Source: Embiotoca jacksoni
Lineage: Eukaryota; Chordata; Actinopteri; Embiotocidae
NCBI GenBank assembly: GCA_022577435.1
Contig: JAKOON010000011.1
Span: 2,119,001-2,183,000 of the forward strand
Direction of reading: 5' to 3'
DNA length: 64,000 bases
This document shows positions 50,151 to 62,633 of this stretch, piece by piece. A model generated the notes under the pieces. It saw only the letters and a list, made by a program, of their open reading frames with translations, searched no databases and was not told where the DNA came from. Within the stretch, counting starts at the first letter, position 1; every line of letters begins with the position of its first letter. A program made the translations under genes and the position numbers.

Positions 50151-51369
50151 CCATAAATGGTATAAAGTGTCTGGGATTTGACCCTTCCCTAGATTGTTTC
50201 TGGAGATTTGGGGACTGAGGCATGCTCACTCTCTTTTCAACCAGGAAATATTACCAGAGCTGCATTTGTGAGATCCAGACAAAGGTAGCCAGTAATCCAA
50301 TCTAAATATTACAGGGATAAAATGAAAAGTTGTTGAACAACTAGGATAACTAAATTTGTCTGTGCTAAGTAATATCTTTTTCTAACCTCCTTTGAAGTGA
50401 TTCATAATTAGGCCATGTTTATCCTTGATTTAAACTTTAGACTCCTCTTATCTTGGTTAATAGAAGAAATATATCTTACAGTTCTAATATGCAATGAAAA
50501 TGGTTCGTTTTTCAAATTACTGTTTATCTCTGACCTTTATTTGTGAACAAAAACAAGCAAATTAACCACAACAATTATATATCTATACGTACAATTTTAT
50601 ATGATATAAAATTATTTTAAAAAATGCTGAAAGATGAGCCTTACATATACATATATATGCATAAAGTGTAACGCCTGATTTTAGCCTATAAGAGTAATAT
50701 TAACAGAACAGTTGTTACCTGTTGTGTTAAATTACCCATGACCCACACCGCAGAAAATGCAAATCTAAATGTTCGTTATTATATGGGTCCAAAGATCATC
50801 TCATTATATTTAACTCGGAAGTTTCTTGTTCTGTGCAGAGACGCCTGACTCAGATCAGGAGGTTGAAGGTGATGTACAAGCAGCAGCAAAATACTATGCT
50901 GTGCATCTTACCTACACTTTTTTTAAACAAACATGTGTCTGCTCTCTCAGTACAGAAAGGGGATGCAGTTTCTTTTTATGAATTTGTATTTGCATTTTGT
51001 ATTTGATAATCATAAGCTAACCTGAATAATTGCCACATTTTGTTTTGTTTCAATTCTGACGGACATTGTTTTTCTGTCATTTCTGACAATACTTGTATCC
51101 ACACTAAAGAGTGATCACAGTGTTAGTTTATCACAGTGGCTCATTTCAGTGTTAATGTTTGAAAGTGCACTGATCCCGGGAGGAGTGATCTTCTCTGATT
51201 CAACATCTCTTTACTGTGTCATTTGCCATGATGACTGAATATTGATTCATCACAATGTGAGAATATAAGGGCAGTGTAGAAAAGGGAAGACAAGGAAAAA
51301 TACATTAAAACCATTAAACTGAAGAGGAAAAGGGTTTAAACAGGACTTGTACAAAATTAAATGTCGAAT

Positions 51370-51500
51370 AGTGGGTGATAAGGAGATTTATTATCCCTTG
51401 AAGGGAAGTTTTTCTAACACTGCTTCTGCTGCTGAAAGAAACATCTGAGCAGGATTTAGCAGACAGAGACAATAAAAAATAAGATCCAAGAGAACAAACA
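51370..51500 (-). repeat. Possible LINE 3' tail fragment
   Basis: The + strand string around 51389 (tttattatcccttgaaggga) resembles the reverse of the L2-like LINE terminus seen near 16975, and the following 100 bp has similar composition. No coding remains were recognised. It could be chance or a different tail family. Confidence 0.4.
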
Positions 51501-51889
51501 GCAGCATCAATATACAACGAGACAGTGAAAAAAACATTCAATAGTAGTATTAACTCAGGTGTTTCATTGTTACTTATTGAAAGTAAAAAAAGAGGGGGAA
51601 AAAATATAACAACAAACAAACCATTATTAACAAACTGAATAGAAAACAGAACCAGAACTGTTCCTCTGGCTCTTTTATGACTTACTTTGCCATGAGTTAT
51701 TAAATATTTGCTGTGCATTCAAGTTATAACAAAGAACAGAATAATGTATTTGGAGTTGTTTTGATGGGGGAACTTTAAAAGTCCTTTGTAATCACCTCTT
51801 AGTATTTACTGTATTTGTCTCTTGTTTTAATCGGTGGACTGTCAATAATGAATGGGTCCAGTACACATACTGTACCATACAATGCATTA

Positions 51890-52997
51890 CAACTCTGTTT
51901 TCCCAAAAATTGGAACGCTGTGTAAAATGTAAATAAAAACAGAATACAATGATTTGCAAATCATGTAAACTCATATATAATTGCAAATACACAGCATATC
52001 AAATGTTGAAATGGAGAAATGTTATTGTGTTATAAAGAATATGTGGCCATTTAGTTTGATACCAGCAACACGTATCAAAAAAGTTGGGACAGGGGCACGC
52101 AAACCACTGTTTTGCATCACTTCTTTTTACAACACTACTTGTTTGGACACCAGTTTCTGGAGTTTTTGAAGTGCCATTTTGTCTCATTCTGGCCTGATTT
52201 AGGATTTTAACTGCTCAACAGTTTAAGGTTTCCTTTGTCGTATTTGTCATTTTATGATGCTCCAAATTTTTTCAATAGGAGAAAGGTCTGGACTGCAAGC
52301 AGGCCAGTTTAGCACCTGGACTCTTCTGCTACGGAGCCATGCTGTTGTAAATTTAGATTTGTCAGACCACAGGACAGTTTTCCACTTCGCATCAGTCGAT
52401 CTTAAATGAGCTCGGTCCCAGAGAAGGTGGCATTTTTTCGAGATCGTTTTTATATGTGGTTTCTTCTTTGCGTGGTAGAGTTTCAACCAGCATTTGTGGA
52501 TGTAGCAATGAACTGTGCTCACAAAACAATGGTTTTCAGAAGTGTTCCTGAGCCCATGCAGGGGTTTCCAGTACAGATTCATGTCAATTCTTAATACAGT
52601 GCCAACACAGTCTTTCACAGAGTGGTAAACCCATCCCCATTTGTCACTGCTCAGAGACTTTGCCTCTCTGGGATGTTATTTTTATACCCAATCATGTTAC
52701 TGATCTGTTAACCTACATGAGATATTCCACCAGGTGGATTTTTTTTTTTTTTTTAAGCATTACACAACTTTTCCAGTTTTCTGTTGCCCTGTCCCAACTT
52801 TTTGGAAACATCTTGCTATCATCAAATTCAAAATGAGCATACATTTTTCAGAATTTTCTTTTATTTCTGTTTCAACGTTTGATATGTTGTTTTTGTTTTA
52901 TTTTCAATTGAGTATGGGTTTACATGATTTGCAAATCCTTTCATTTTGTTTTTATTTACATTTACAGATTGTCTCAACTTTTTTGGAAGCGGGGTTG
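51890..52997 (-). mobile_element. Tc1/mariner-superfamily element, internally deleted
   Basis: The 1,108-bp unit is flanked by TA on both sides (51888-51889 and 52998-52999). Long inverted arms of about 210 bp occupy 51890-52100 and 52783-52997, starting CAAC. Each arm has an outer and an inner copy of a short motif like aaaaagttgggacag (inner copies near 52076-52094 and 52788-52806), as in the IR/DR layout of some Tc1-like elements. Between the arms is a minus-strand transposase remnant. The arms are diverged from each other, so the element is old. Confidence 0.85.
52247..52618 (-). pseudogene. Tc1/mariner transposase remnant
   Basis: The 123-codon minus-strand frame contains KTVLWSDKSKF, holding a catalytic aspartate of the DDE triad (codon near 52361), and a little later LNWPACSPDLSPIEKIW, holding the second aspartate and the glutamate. 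In working Tc1-type transposases these motifs are roughly 80-90 residues apart; here only about 20 residues separate them, so the middle of the catalytic domain has been lost. The amino-terminal DNA-binding part is also missing, so it cannot be functional. Confidence 0.8.
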
Positions 52998-54403
52998 TAC
53001 ACATGCATCGAGAAGAACATGTACAAATACAGTTGTGTATTATGCACTTAACATAATCATGCAGGAATATAAAGCAAAGCACATAATAGCATCTTTCCTG
53101 CAGTAATCATAGCTAAATATATACAGATGTCAGTAACCGGACAGCTTGGTAAATAATGCATAATGATGATTTAATCTCTGCTTAAGAGAATAAAAAACAC
53201 TGCAGGGTACCTAAGCCAAGTGTTTGTGCACCTGCTGGCACCAAGGACAGGCATTGGCAACTAGCTGACATCAGCTAAAAATAACAAGACATTTGCTTGC
53301 AATGTCCTTGCATTTGTGTCTGTCCCTGTAAAATAAGCAATCCATAAACTAATATTCGAACCATTAAAACATGTTGATCCCCTACAAAGCCTATACTGAA
53401 TATCAAAGCCCTGTGCTTCGATAGTACATCCAGGTTGCAAGCAAATGTTCAGTAGAAACTGTGCTTCCATGTGTCTGTTGTGCGAAGTGGAAATTGTGCC
53501 TAACTTCCTCTGGCTGCACAGCTGGAAAGCACTTTAAAGGCAAAACAGGCCATTTATTTCTACTTATTATAGATATATGGCTGTGTGTACCCACACCAAT
53601 AGAACAACCCTGCTGTGCTAGAAGAAAGGAGGCAGTTCCTTGTTTCCAGCTTTAATAAACATGAGCTTCAAATAGAAATTGCAAAAACACCTGACTGTAC
53701 AGACACCAGAAAACTGTGATTGCTACCCAAAGGTCCATTGATCAAAGTCTGGCCTGTTGACAGACACCTGGGCTTCCTCATTTTCTCAAATCGCCCGCGA
53801 CCATTGAGGAGTAAATAACAACTGCTGCTCCTCACATAAAAACTACGCAGGTGTGCCCACTCTCTGATTCTTCTCTTTGCCTCATTATTGTTGTTCAAAC
53901 TATATCCCTATGTTAGTTTGGTTTCTCTTGTCTTGTTTTTTCTGTGCTCATAGCTTCATTTTATCTGGCATGTTTAGTAAATTTAGTCTCCGTAGTGTTG
54001 GAATTGTGTTTAATTATATTGCATTGGTATTAAACAAATTCAGTAAACAAAAACTGAAAACAACTATATTAGAAATGAGAAGTAAGAAAAATATGATGCT
54101 CATTTAACTTTTAGCACACCCTCTAAGATTAATGTCGGTGTAAAATGTTGCGTAGTCACAACATACTATATATCACTTTCATCCAGTTATTACTTTCCTT
54201 AAAACATTATCCATTAAACATTAAATACCATCAATTTGTGCTGACAGATGTGTTTGGAAGAAAAAAAAAATCATTATCTGAATTATAATCGGAGGAAAAC
54301 TTTTGACATTGTAACTTTCTCTGCTGCGAGAAGTAACAGGAAGAAGGTTGGTCACAAAAACAAAAAACAAACAGAGTTAAAATGTTATATACACTCATTA
54401 TAT

Positions 54404-54635
54404 ACACTCAACAAAAATATAAACACAACACTTCTGTTTTCGCTGCCTATTTTTCACGAGTTAAAATTTTATTGCTCAAATATTGTTCACAAATTTGTTA
54501 AAATCCCTGTTAGTGTGACAAGATGATCCATCTACCTGACAGATGTGGCACATCAAGATGCTGATTAAATAACATGATTATTGAACAGCTGTACCTTAGA
54601 CTGGTTACATTAAAAGGCCAGTTTAAAACGTGTAG
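54404..54635 (+). mobile_element. DNA-transposon end fragment
   Basis: The start cactcaacaaaaatataaac, followed by blocks such as agatgtggcacatcaagatg, matches one end of a short DNA transposon I remember as common in fish. It breaks off near 54635 and no opposite end was found. The start sits after TA, in a small tandem of tatacactca. Confidence 0.6.
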
Positions 54636-57600
54636 TTGTAGCTTAATATTTTTCTTCCAGTATTTGGCACCATTTCACATTTAGCTACAGATGTACACTT
54701 TTTTTCACACACACAGACCTCTCAGATGTGCTCTCCCATCCGACTAAGGGAGCAGGCAGGAATACAACCCATCTGTTTCTGTGTAATGTGGCTCATGCAG
54801 AGCTCTCCACAATATCAATCGCCCCACTGAGCTACATACTGCTAACTGTATCATATCTGTTGGCACAAACTACAAAGTCACAGATACAGCTCTGTCAGAC
54901 GATGGCACAGAGGACAAATGGAAAAGGCTCTGGGGATTTTAAGAAGGTGCCGCTCATAAATGCAAGCTGCACATTTTCTGTGAAAGTAACTTCTGGTAAA
55001 TGTGCACTTATGGTAATTTTGCCCAACTGGATGGCTGCATACAAACATCCCACAATGAAATAGCCGGTAACAAAGAGGAAACAAATGTGCGTTCTCCTTT
55101 GTCACAGATTTTGGTATCTTTGGACAGTGCACAGTGGTAACGTGAGTTTTCCGATGTTCAGCTTGGACAAAACATGGTATAAGGAATATGTATAAGAGTA
55201 CCTCATTGGTGGTTAAAGTGCAATGCTACCACATTTTAGCCACGTTACGGCAATGTATTATAACCCGAGTGACTTAACTTTATTTTTATACATGTTTTAT
55301 CTTAAAACACGTGAATACTTTTGATCAAATCAGCACAGTCATGAGACATTTCAAAGGTGCTTGTGAGGGGAATTTTTTTTTTTGTGTGTGTGTCCGTAGG
55401 TTCAAGTGTTCAATGATAAAGAAAAGCTTTTAGTCACTGGCCCCTACGATGTTTCAAATGTTTTACAAAAAGGGAAACCTTATGTGCTGCCCTCAAATGG
55501 GTTCATGTGTACAATTTACACGAGAATAGTCCATATGAATGCTCCCCACTGGTATTCATTACCTTTTTCATTGTAATTTAGTAATACGTCTGAGGAAAAC
55601 GTTGATGTTCTGATGGCCTCACTTTCTCCCTCTGCCATTATGCCTTTGCATTTCCTGCATTGAGTAAACCACCTGCTATCATGCTAAATTGTTAGCCTTT
55701 GTGGCACAACAGTGTTCTCATGACTTAACCACTTAAATACTGAGCACACCATGCACACGTCTTCCCATATCGTAACCACGAGCTCACATGTTCATTTGGA
55801 GGCAGCAGTAGCCACAACAAGTGAAACACTATCGTGCTTCATCATTGAATCATGTACACATGGGAAATGCAGTTCATTTGTAATCCCAAAATTTCATATA
55901 CAGCACATAGGAAATGTCATCAATATAAGATAATATAACATCATGAAAAAAAAAAAAACTTTTTTTTAATTGCAAATCAAAAGGCATTACTGTATATAAA
56001 TGTAAGGACAATATTTATCTTAATTTAGCCTATGTCTATTTTCAGGCCCTGAGTCACCTGACCGAATGTGTTCCTCAGTAGCATTACATTTCTGTGACTA
56101 AATGAGCAGTGATAAAAATGCATAGCTGTAAAATGAGAAGCATTCAATACTCAAACTCAAAGTTCCAACTAGTTTAAAAACCACAGGAAAAACACATGAG
56201 CCCAGAAATAACATAAATAATCTGTAGGGCTAACCTTAACGAAAAATAGTGTTGTTGTTGTTTTTTTTAAGCTGAAACCCAGCACCATACAGTAAGAACT
56301 GATTAAGAATTTTTTTTGTTTTTTTGTTCCCAGGGCCTAAATTAACCTCAGCAGATGTTTGTAGAAAGGTCATCTGTGAAATTAGATTAAACTGATAAAT
56401 TACTGTCAACCTACATGTGTATGTCACTATCGGCTCTTGCAGAGGGGAATCTTCAAATGTTCAACAGCAGTCGTTTGTCAGATTGAGAAGTGTGTAATCG
56501 AGCTGGCCTTTCAGTCGCACTGAGTTCACTGTTCAACAGATTTCACTGACTATTTGGTGGACTCTCTTTTTGTTATGACCCGACCATAGAGAACAGAGAA
56601 GACCAGAAAACTTAACAGATAATATAAATTTACTGTTGGGACTGCTGCAACAAACAAGCAATGAATGGCAGAAATAAGACCTAAATTATAATTTATTTTA
56701 TAATAAGCTCTAAAAACAGAATATTTAACATAAACTTAGTTTTATTTTATTCCAAATGAATATATTACACTGGCGCTGTGCCCTCGTTGCTCTGTTTGTG
56801 TTGTTGCTTTTCCACTAAATATGGAAATTATGTTCCTTTGGCTGTTTTCTTTCTTTATAATCCTAGAAATGTATTTTTATGTTAAAAGTTGAGTAACCAG
56901 TGACTGGAAAACAACCCACAGAAATGAACTGTCTCTGTCACAGCTTGAAATGAGCCAAGAAACAAATCCATTACAACTATTTAACAGGATTATGAGTCAA
57001 ATTAGGTGATGAGCATATTTGTCTATGATCTCATGAGGTGAAGTATAAACTACTAAACCTCTCATGAGGAATTTGGGTGAGGGTCTTCTAGTCCTGCAGA
57101 GAGACTGAAAATGTAGCTGAAAAACAGAGGATCCCTAAAGTCAGAAAAATATGTTGTCAGGGAATCATGAATGTCTATAAAAGGTTTCCTAACAATCACT
57201 TAAATCAATACTTCAGTCTGGATCAGAGTGGGGGATGACAAGCTGAAAAACAGATTTCATTCAATCATGAACTTGGTTGATGAAGATGGGAGTTGAACCT
57301 GGGCTGCTAGACCTGAAGACCAAGACCTCCTCACTCACTACTCTTTTTGAATGTCTATCATCTGTGTGCAGACCAGTCTCCTGTCTGCAAGCCTTTGTGA
57401 TGTACTCATTTCAGAGGACTTTTCAGAGAGCAGGCTGTCAAGTCTCCATAAACACAACAAAGGAAAAGAAAGATGAACTGCAGGTTATAGAAAACCTACT
57501 TGTGAAATATTAAAAATCATACTTACCTTTAGATGGTGTTAGTCTGTTAGTTGTGGAAATACTTCCCTCTGAACCACAAATGTGGACCTCATAGCGGCAC

Positions 57601-57939
57601 CTGAGCAAAAGACTGAGATCACCAGGATCTGTTGGATTCATCCGCTGTGGACGTCTGATGTTTGGAGACAAAATAAAGCCATTGCAGTGAATAGTACAAT
57701 TACACTAAAGTACAAAAATTAACCAACATGTTTGGTCAGTAGAAGCAGTTTTTAAAAATGAAAATATCATTAAATGGTTCGTCACCAGAGAAAAAAAATC
57801 TAGAGCCCCGAACATGAATTTATTCAGTAGCTCATGTTGTCGCACTAAATGGATGAAAATAAATCAATAATTAAAAGTTAATTCACAAAGTAATTTACAA
57901 CAGAAAAAAATAATGAAAACATTTCAACAACCAATTAGT

Positions 57940-57944
<5 letters not shown>

Positions 57945-58016
<72 letters not shown>
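57945..58016. repeat. (TA)n microsatellite
   Basis: About 70 bp of TA with one gta interruption near 58006. Confidence 0.97.
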
Positions 58017-60174
58017 AAAGGTTTCTGAAATGGAACAATTTTCACTTTCTCTCAAATTGTAGTCATGAAACAATAAATGAATCAATAAAAAAGGTAATCC
58101 CTTGATCAGTTATAAAATACCAAACAGCAAATCTTTCTACATGTAGATATGTTATTCTCTCCAACCCTCAGCCAAAGCTCTAGAGGCTCTGACTCATGTA
58201 ATGGATTTGTTTTGGTGAAGAACCGTGTCCTCCAACCAGCATCAATTCTGAACGTTAAAACTTGATGACACGGGAGAAAGACTTCCTGCTGGTCTCGTAC
58301 ACAGGGTCTGACTCTTCACTCACTTCTGGCCCCCTTTACTATGTGGTGGAGGGATTATTTGATGCAGTGTGGATGAGTGGGTCATTAGTATGCTCCGACA
58401 GGATCAATCAGTCATGTTGATACACTCAGATTTCACTCAATGCGCCGCGACTCTGCTGTCAGAGTTGCATCATTAACATGTTCTTTAGCTGATCAATTTA
58501 TTTTGAAGGCAGTTGAATAGGTGCAAACTTTTTGAAAGACATGTATCACTATATAATTATAGAGAGTGAGGTGAAATGAAAGATTTTTTTACTTTAAAAT
58601 TCTTGATATATTTCATATTGAGATAACAGATGAATGTGAATGAAACAAGGGGGAAATCTACTCAACAGATCAAAGTGAAGCTCTAAATGTTACGCTCGTT
58701 AGCCTGGATTAATGTTAAACCTGTTCATTTTTGCTGATCAGTCCACACATGGGCTGACGTTAGCTACGTGAACTAACAGGGCAGGCATTGTGACCAAGTA
58801 CAAACATGAACATCCGCTGAAAGACTTGTTAGTAAAACTCTTTAACCACAAACACACTGTGTCTTCATGTCTTGGTAAAAGTCACATTTTATTCTTTAAA
58901 CAGAAGCTCCAACAGTGAGACAGGGTAATTTCAGGAGCTGGTGAGAACAGCAGGCAATCCAGCTGTCAATCACGACTGTCTGTCCACGGCCTCACAGCCT
59001 ACATCAAATCCTTCTATAAACCTGCAAATCTTATTAATGGAGCAATCACTTCCAAAATGACCACCAGTACACTTAGTAGAGACCAGGATTGAACAATTTA
59101 GACCATAAAAAAGACTAATGAAGTATTCCTGTAGTGGAGCTGACCCTTTTTGAAGTGAGCCCGGTGGTTTTTGGTCACATTTAAAAAATGGTATAATCTT
59201 TTTTTTTTGTGCACAAATGAAAAAAAAGACTAAAATATAGTTGAAACATCTATATATTTTCTATTTATTGATTTGTTTTTGTGTTCAAACGGTTGTACAA
59301 ATGCAACATATGTGAACAACTATTAATATTAAAGGTTAGGGGACTGGAATGATTCAAGATTGTGGAACTTAATATCACTGTTGTTACTTTTTGACTGGAA
59401 AAAAAAAACACAAATCTGATCAAATTATAATTAGTATAGATAATATGTACTCTACATTTCACACATTGTGCAAAAAGAAAATTGTGAAATCAATTCCAAT
59501 TCATTTTTTATTTTTTTTTCAAGTACAGTACTAGTCCATTTATGATTGGAAAAGATATAAAAAAGGACATTATTGAAAGCAATGACTTGAGAGGGCTGCA
59601 CTTGGACACAATTATCTGCTTTCCAGATCGTGTTAATCAGTTTGAAAAATGTTGTGACCTTTTTAATAAAGTGTCTTCATAGCCTAAAGATCATGGGTTG
59701 AATCAGCACAGCAGAAAACACTCGATAGGAGCTTTCTCACTCATCATTCCACTCTGCTGTGTGAGGATGAGCTGGACCATGAGAACTTAATCTCTGGGTT
59801 CTGTGAACTTAGTCTGCTTCACTCAGATGTGACATCAAACTGTTTGAAGTGATTGAGGCGGAAGACTAAACATGATGATCCAATATCCATCACAGAAATG
59901 TGTGATGATGCATACACTGTTCTCTGTCTTTGCTGCCATGCATTTTGTTTGTTGAGGCAAATGTATGATTTGCAAATTACTTCTGAATATCAAATGTAAT
60001 TGTGCTTTATTTCCGATTGTTTTGTTCAGCTCTTCTGACTACAGCCTGATTCATCTCTGCTTTATATGGCATGTCTTCCGCCCCATGTCACCAATGGATG
60101 GATAAATGTGATCAATACATGGCCTGTTGCTGAAAACCACTCTGCTCATTTAGCACCATCCCATGAGACACTAG

Positions 60175-60245
60175 GTTGGGGGTCTCCAACCTGCAGCTCG
60201 CGAGCTATCAGTAGCCTGCGACCCAGTTCTGAGTAGATCATAGAA
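60175..60245 (+). repeat. hAT-like end fragment
   Basis: The string gggggtctccaacctgcagctcgcgagctat resembles one end of a fish hAT-type repeat family. It stops where another TIR element begins 16-20 bp later, which suggests nested or neighbouring insertions. Confidence 0.4.
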
Positions 60246-60260
60246 AGTTCGATTAATATG

Positions 60261-60737
60261 CAGTGTTTCCCACACATACACTTCCATTTCTGCATTTTTA
60301 TTGTCCATTATTTGACCTGTCCAAGAGAATGATGCTATCAACACGATCGATTAACAAGCGGACAATCTCCCCCTGCCCTCTTCCCCTGTGTCTGCTCGGC
60401 ACCGAGTCAGTGCAGCAGAGGTTGAGCTCCGCCCTCATTGAGACACACAGAGATCAGAGGACAGAAACTGTGACCGTCAATATCACAGCAGAGACTCTCA
60501 CACTGAGCTGGAAAGAAATGGGTGCTCATAAATTAGGTAAACAACATAAATCCAATATTATAAGCGAGTGTCTGTCACAGAGTGAGTGGGAGATCAAAGT
60601 CACACCGCTGGTCGGCTGAATGCCGTGACTTTTAAAATGAAAAGACCTCCAGTTTTACGCAGGATCCAGCCGTAGGTTTTGACTTAGACGTGTTTCTTTC
60701 AGGAGGTTCGGGGATCCCAACTGAAGGGAAAACACTG
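60261..60737. mobile_element. Short TIR element, hAT-type ends
   Basis: The left end cagtgtttcccac and the reversed right end cagtgttttccct are short inverted repeats of the cagtgtttccc type used by many hAT elements. The unit is 477 bp. No clear 8-bp duplication flanks it. An open frame of 118 codons crosses it but has no known motif. Confidence 0.55.
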
Positions 60738-62093
60738 GATTTTCTTGATTAAATTTTATATTAGAGAACTTTGTTTGACACTTTTGAAACCATGGCCACA
60801 TGCAAGTTGCATGCACTGCAGTAGACATTTAGGTCACATCTGTGTAATTGTAAGTACAGAACATAACCCCCACCCTTTAATTGAAAACTAAATACTGAGG
60901 GTTTCTCAAAGAGGCAATAGTACAACAATGTAAAAATATTCAGCAGTTTTGGGGATCTTCTACCCCCACAGTTTGACTTACTTCAGTTTTACACAATGCA
61001 GCAGGATCCGTGTTGAGGAGTTATAGAGGCTGATGGCTGAGAGGAATTCCTGATGGTGGGTGACTGCAGAGGAGCTCGGGAGTAAAGCAGGGAGAATACA
61101 AAGGAGACGACATAAAAAATTAGTGCAAGGGAAGAGTGTGAGGGAAGGTGAAGATTAAGGAGAAACAGAGTGACAGAAGAAGTAGAAAAGCAAGTAGAGA
61201 AGAGAATATTAAACATGAAGAAGGGATAACAGGATGAAGAGGTGAAGAGAAATATGCATAATAAAAGTCAGATTGCTGAAATAATAAAAGAATCAGGAAA
61301 CGACTTTTTAAAAGCTGCACAGATTAACAACACAAAAAAATGTAAGGAAGCCAAAGGGTCTAATTAAAGTGTAATAATTTCCAGTGAAGGTCTCAAACTT
61401 CTGATAAATGTGATGACTAGACTTTGGTACATTCTGCCTATCACCTTTCATTTTGGAAAAAGCTTCGGTTCATCTAATGTCCAAACTGTAATCTGTTACA
61501 CGTGACCATCTAAACTCTCCACAGTCCTCCTCCCTCTGCCAAGGGACAGAAACAAAGAGAAGGAAATGTCAGGAGACGTACCAGACAGAGATTGGTTTCT
61601 CTACTTCTTCTAGAAAAAAGCACATCTTGGATGACTGAGCTGCTCTGAATGCAGCTGAGACTGAGATATGATCAGTGAGCCAGGGATCATGGAGCTAGTA
61701 AGACGTGACATGAAGTGCCTACGGTTTTAATGCTGTCAGTGACACTGGCTGTGTTGTAGGGGCTTCCAGTGGTCTGTATGTAATAAGCTCTCAAAACACA
61801 GCTCTGTACCTGAGGTCATGCAGCCAGCTGATTTGATTTACAGTTCTGAGACATCGAGGACAAACTGAGCTCAAAGTGAAAGGTTTTTACTCATGTAGAT
61901 ATCATGATTGTTTCAGTAGGATATTGATAATTACATTTGAATATGTAGGCTACTTCTGGGTGCTTCATGTTGAAATATAATCACTTACTGTAAATGCCAT
62001 TAATAGGGCAAGTGTATGTAAACTACACTTCCAAATGTAACCCTATTGCACATGACAGACTCCACCCAGGATGAGGAGTGTGAGCATCACGTG

Positions 62094-62633
62094 AGGCCTG
62101 GAACACACTGCCTGCCTGTCATGTGCGTTACCTCTGATGCACTTCTTAGCTGCTCAATGGTGTGAGCTTTTTCTTTGATGAAGGCCATCAGCATAGTAGT
62201 TTCGAGATCAGACAAGTGATGAGTTGTAACCAAAAAGCAGGCAGGTGATTTTTGTTTACCCTCGTTCATAGCGAGACACACAGACAAACACAGACACTCA
62301 CAGCGACAGGGGAGCGATACAGAGGGAGCTCAGCGGGGAGCCCCGCCCTTCACCTGATCAAGTGTCATCATAATATACAAGTAATTAGAGCCTACACTGT
62401 GTTTTTGCAATGATTATACAGTACAAACACATGTACAACTGTATATGTTTAGCTGGGAAGTGCACACGGCTCACATGAACAATAGGCGTCGGGTCTATTG
62501 TATATATGACGCACCGCACTCGCAAGGGTTCTGAGAGTGACACGCGCGTCTGAGCAGGCACTGTGGCTGCTCTGATCCGTTAATACGAACGCCGAAATGA
62601 AATGACGCCATGCAGGCAGTGTGTCCCAGGCCT
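62094..62633. mobile_element. TIR element of unassigned superfamily
   Basis: The left end aggcctggaacacactgcct (62094-62116) and the reversed right end (62611-62633) match at 21 of 23 bases. Inside, the minus strand has a short open frame with an LSDLETTMLMAFIKEKAHTI segment that I cannot place. The interior is richer in CpG than its surroundings (gacacgcgcgtctgagc). No obvious target duplication was found. Confidence 0.6.

Noticed and set aside
55380..55440. Candidate acceptor (tccgtag) followed by an open-looking stretch, considered as the next whirlin exon
   Set aside because: The translation shows no VGDQ or other PDZ2 sequence.
57285..57345. Reverse-strand tRNA-like half (ggttcaactccc B-box-like)
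   Set aside because: Only the 3' half looks tRNA-like and no A box is found at the right distance.
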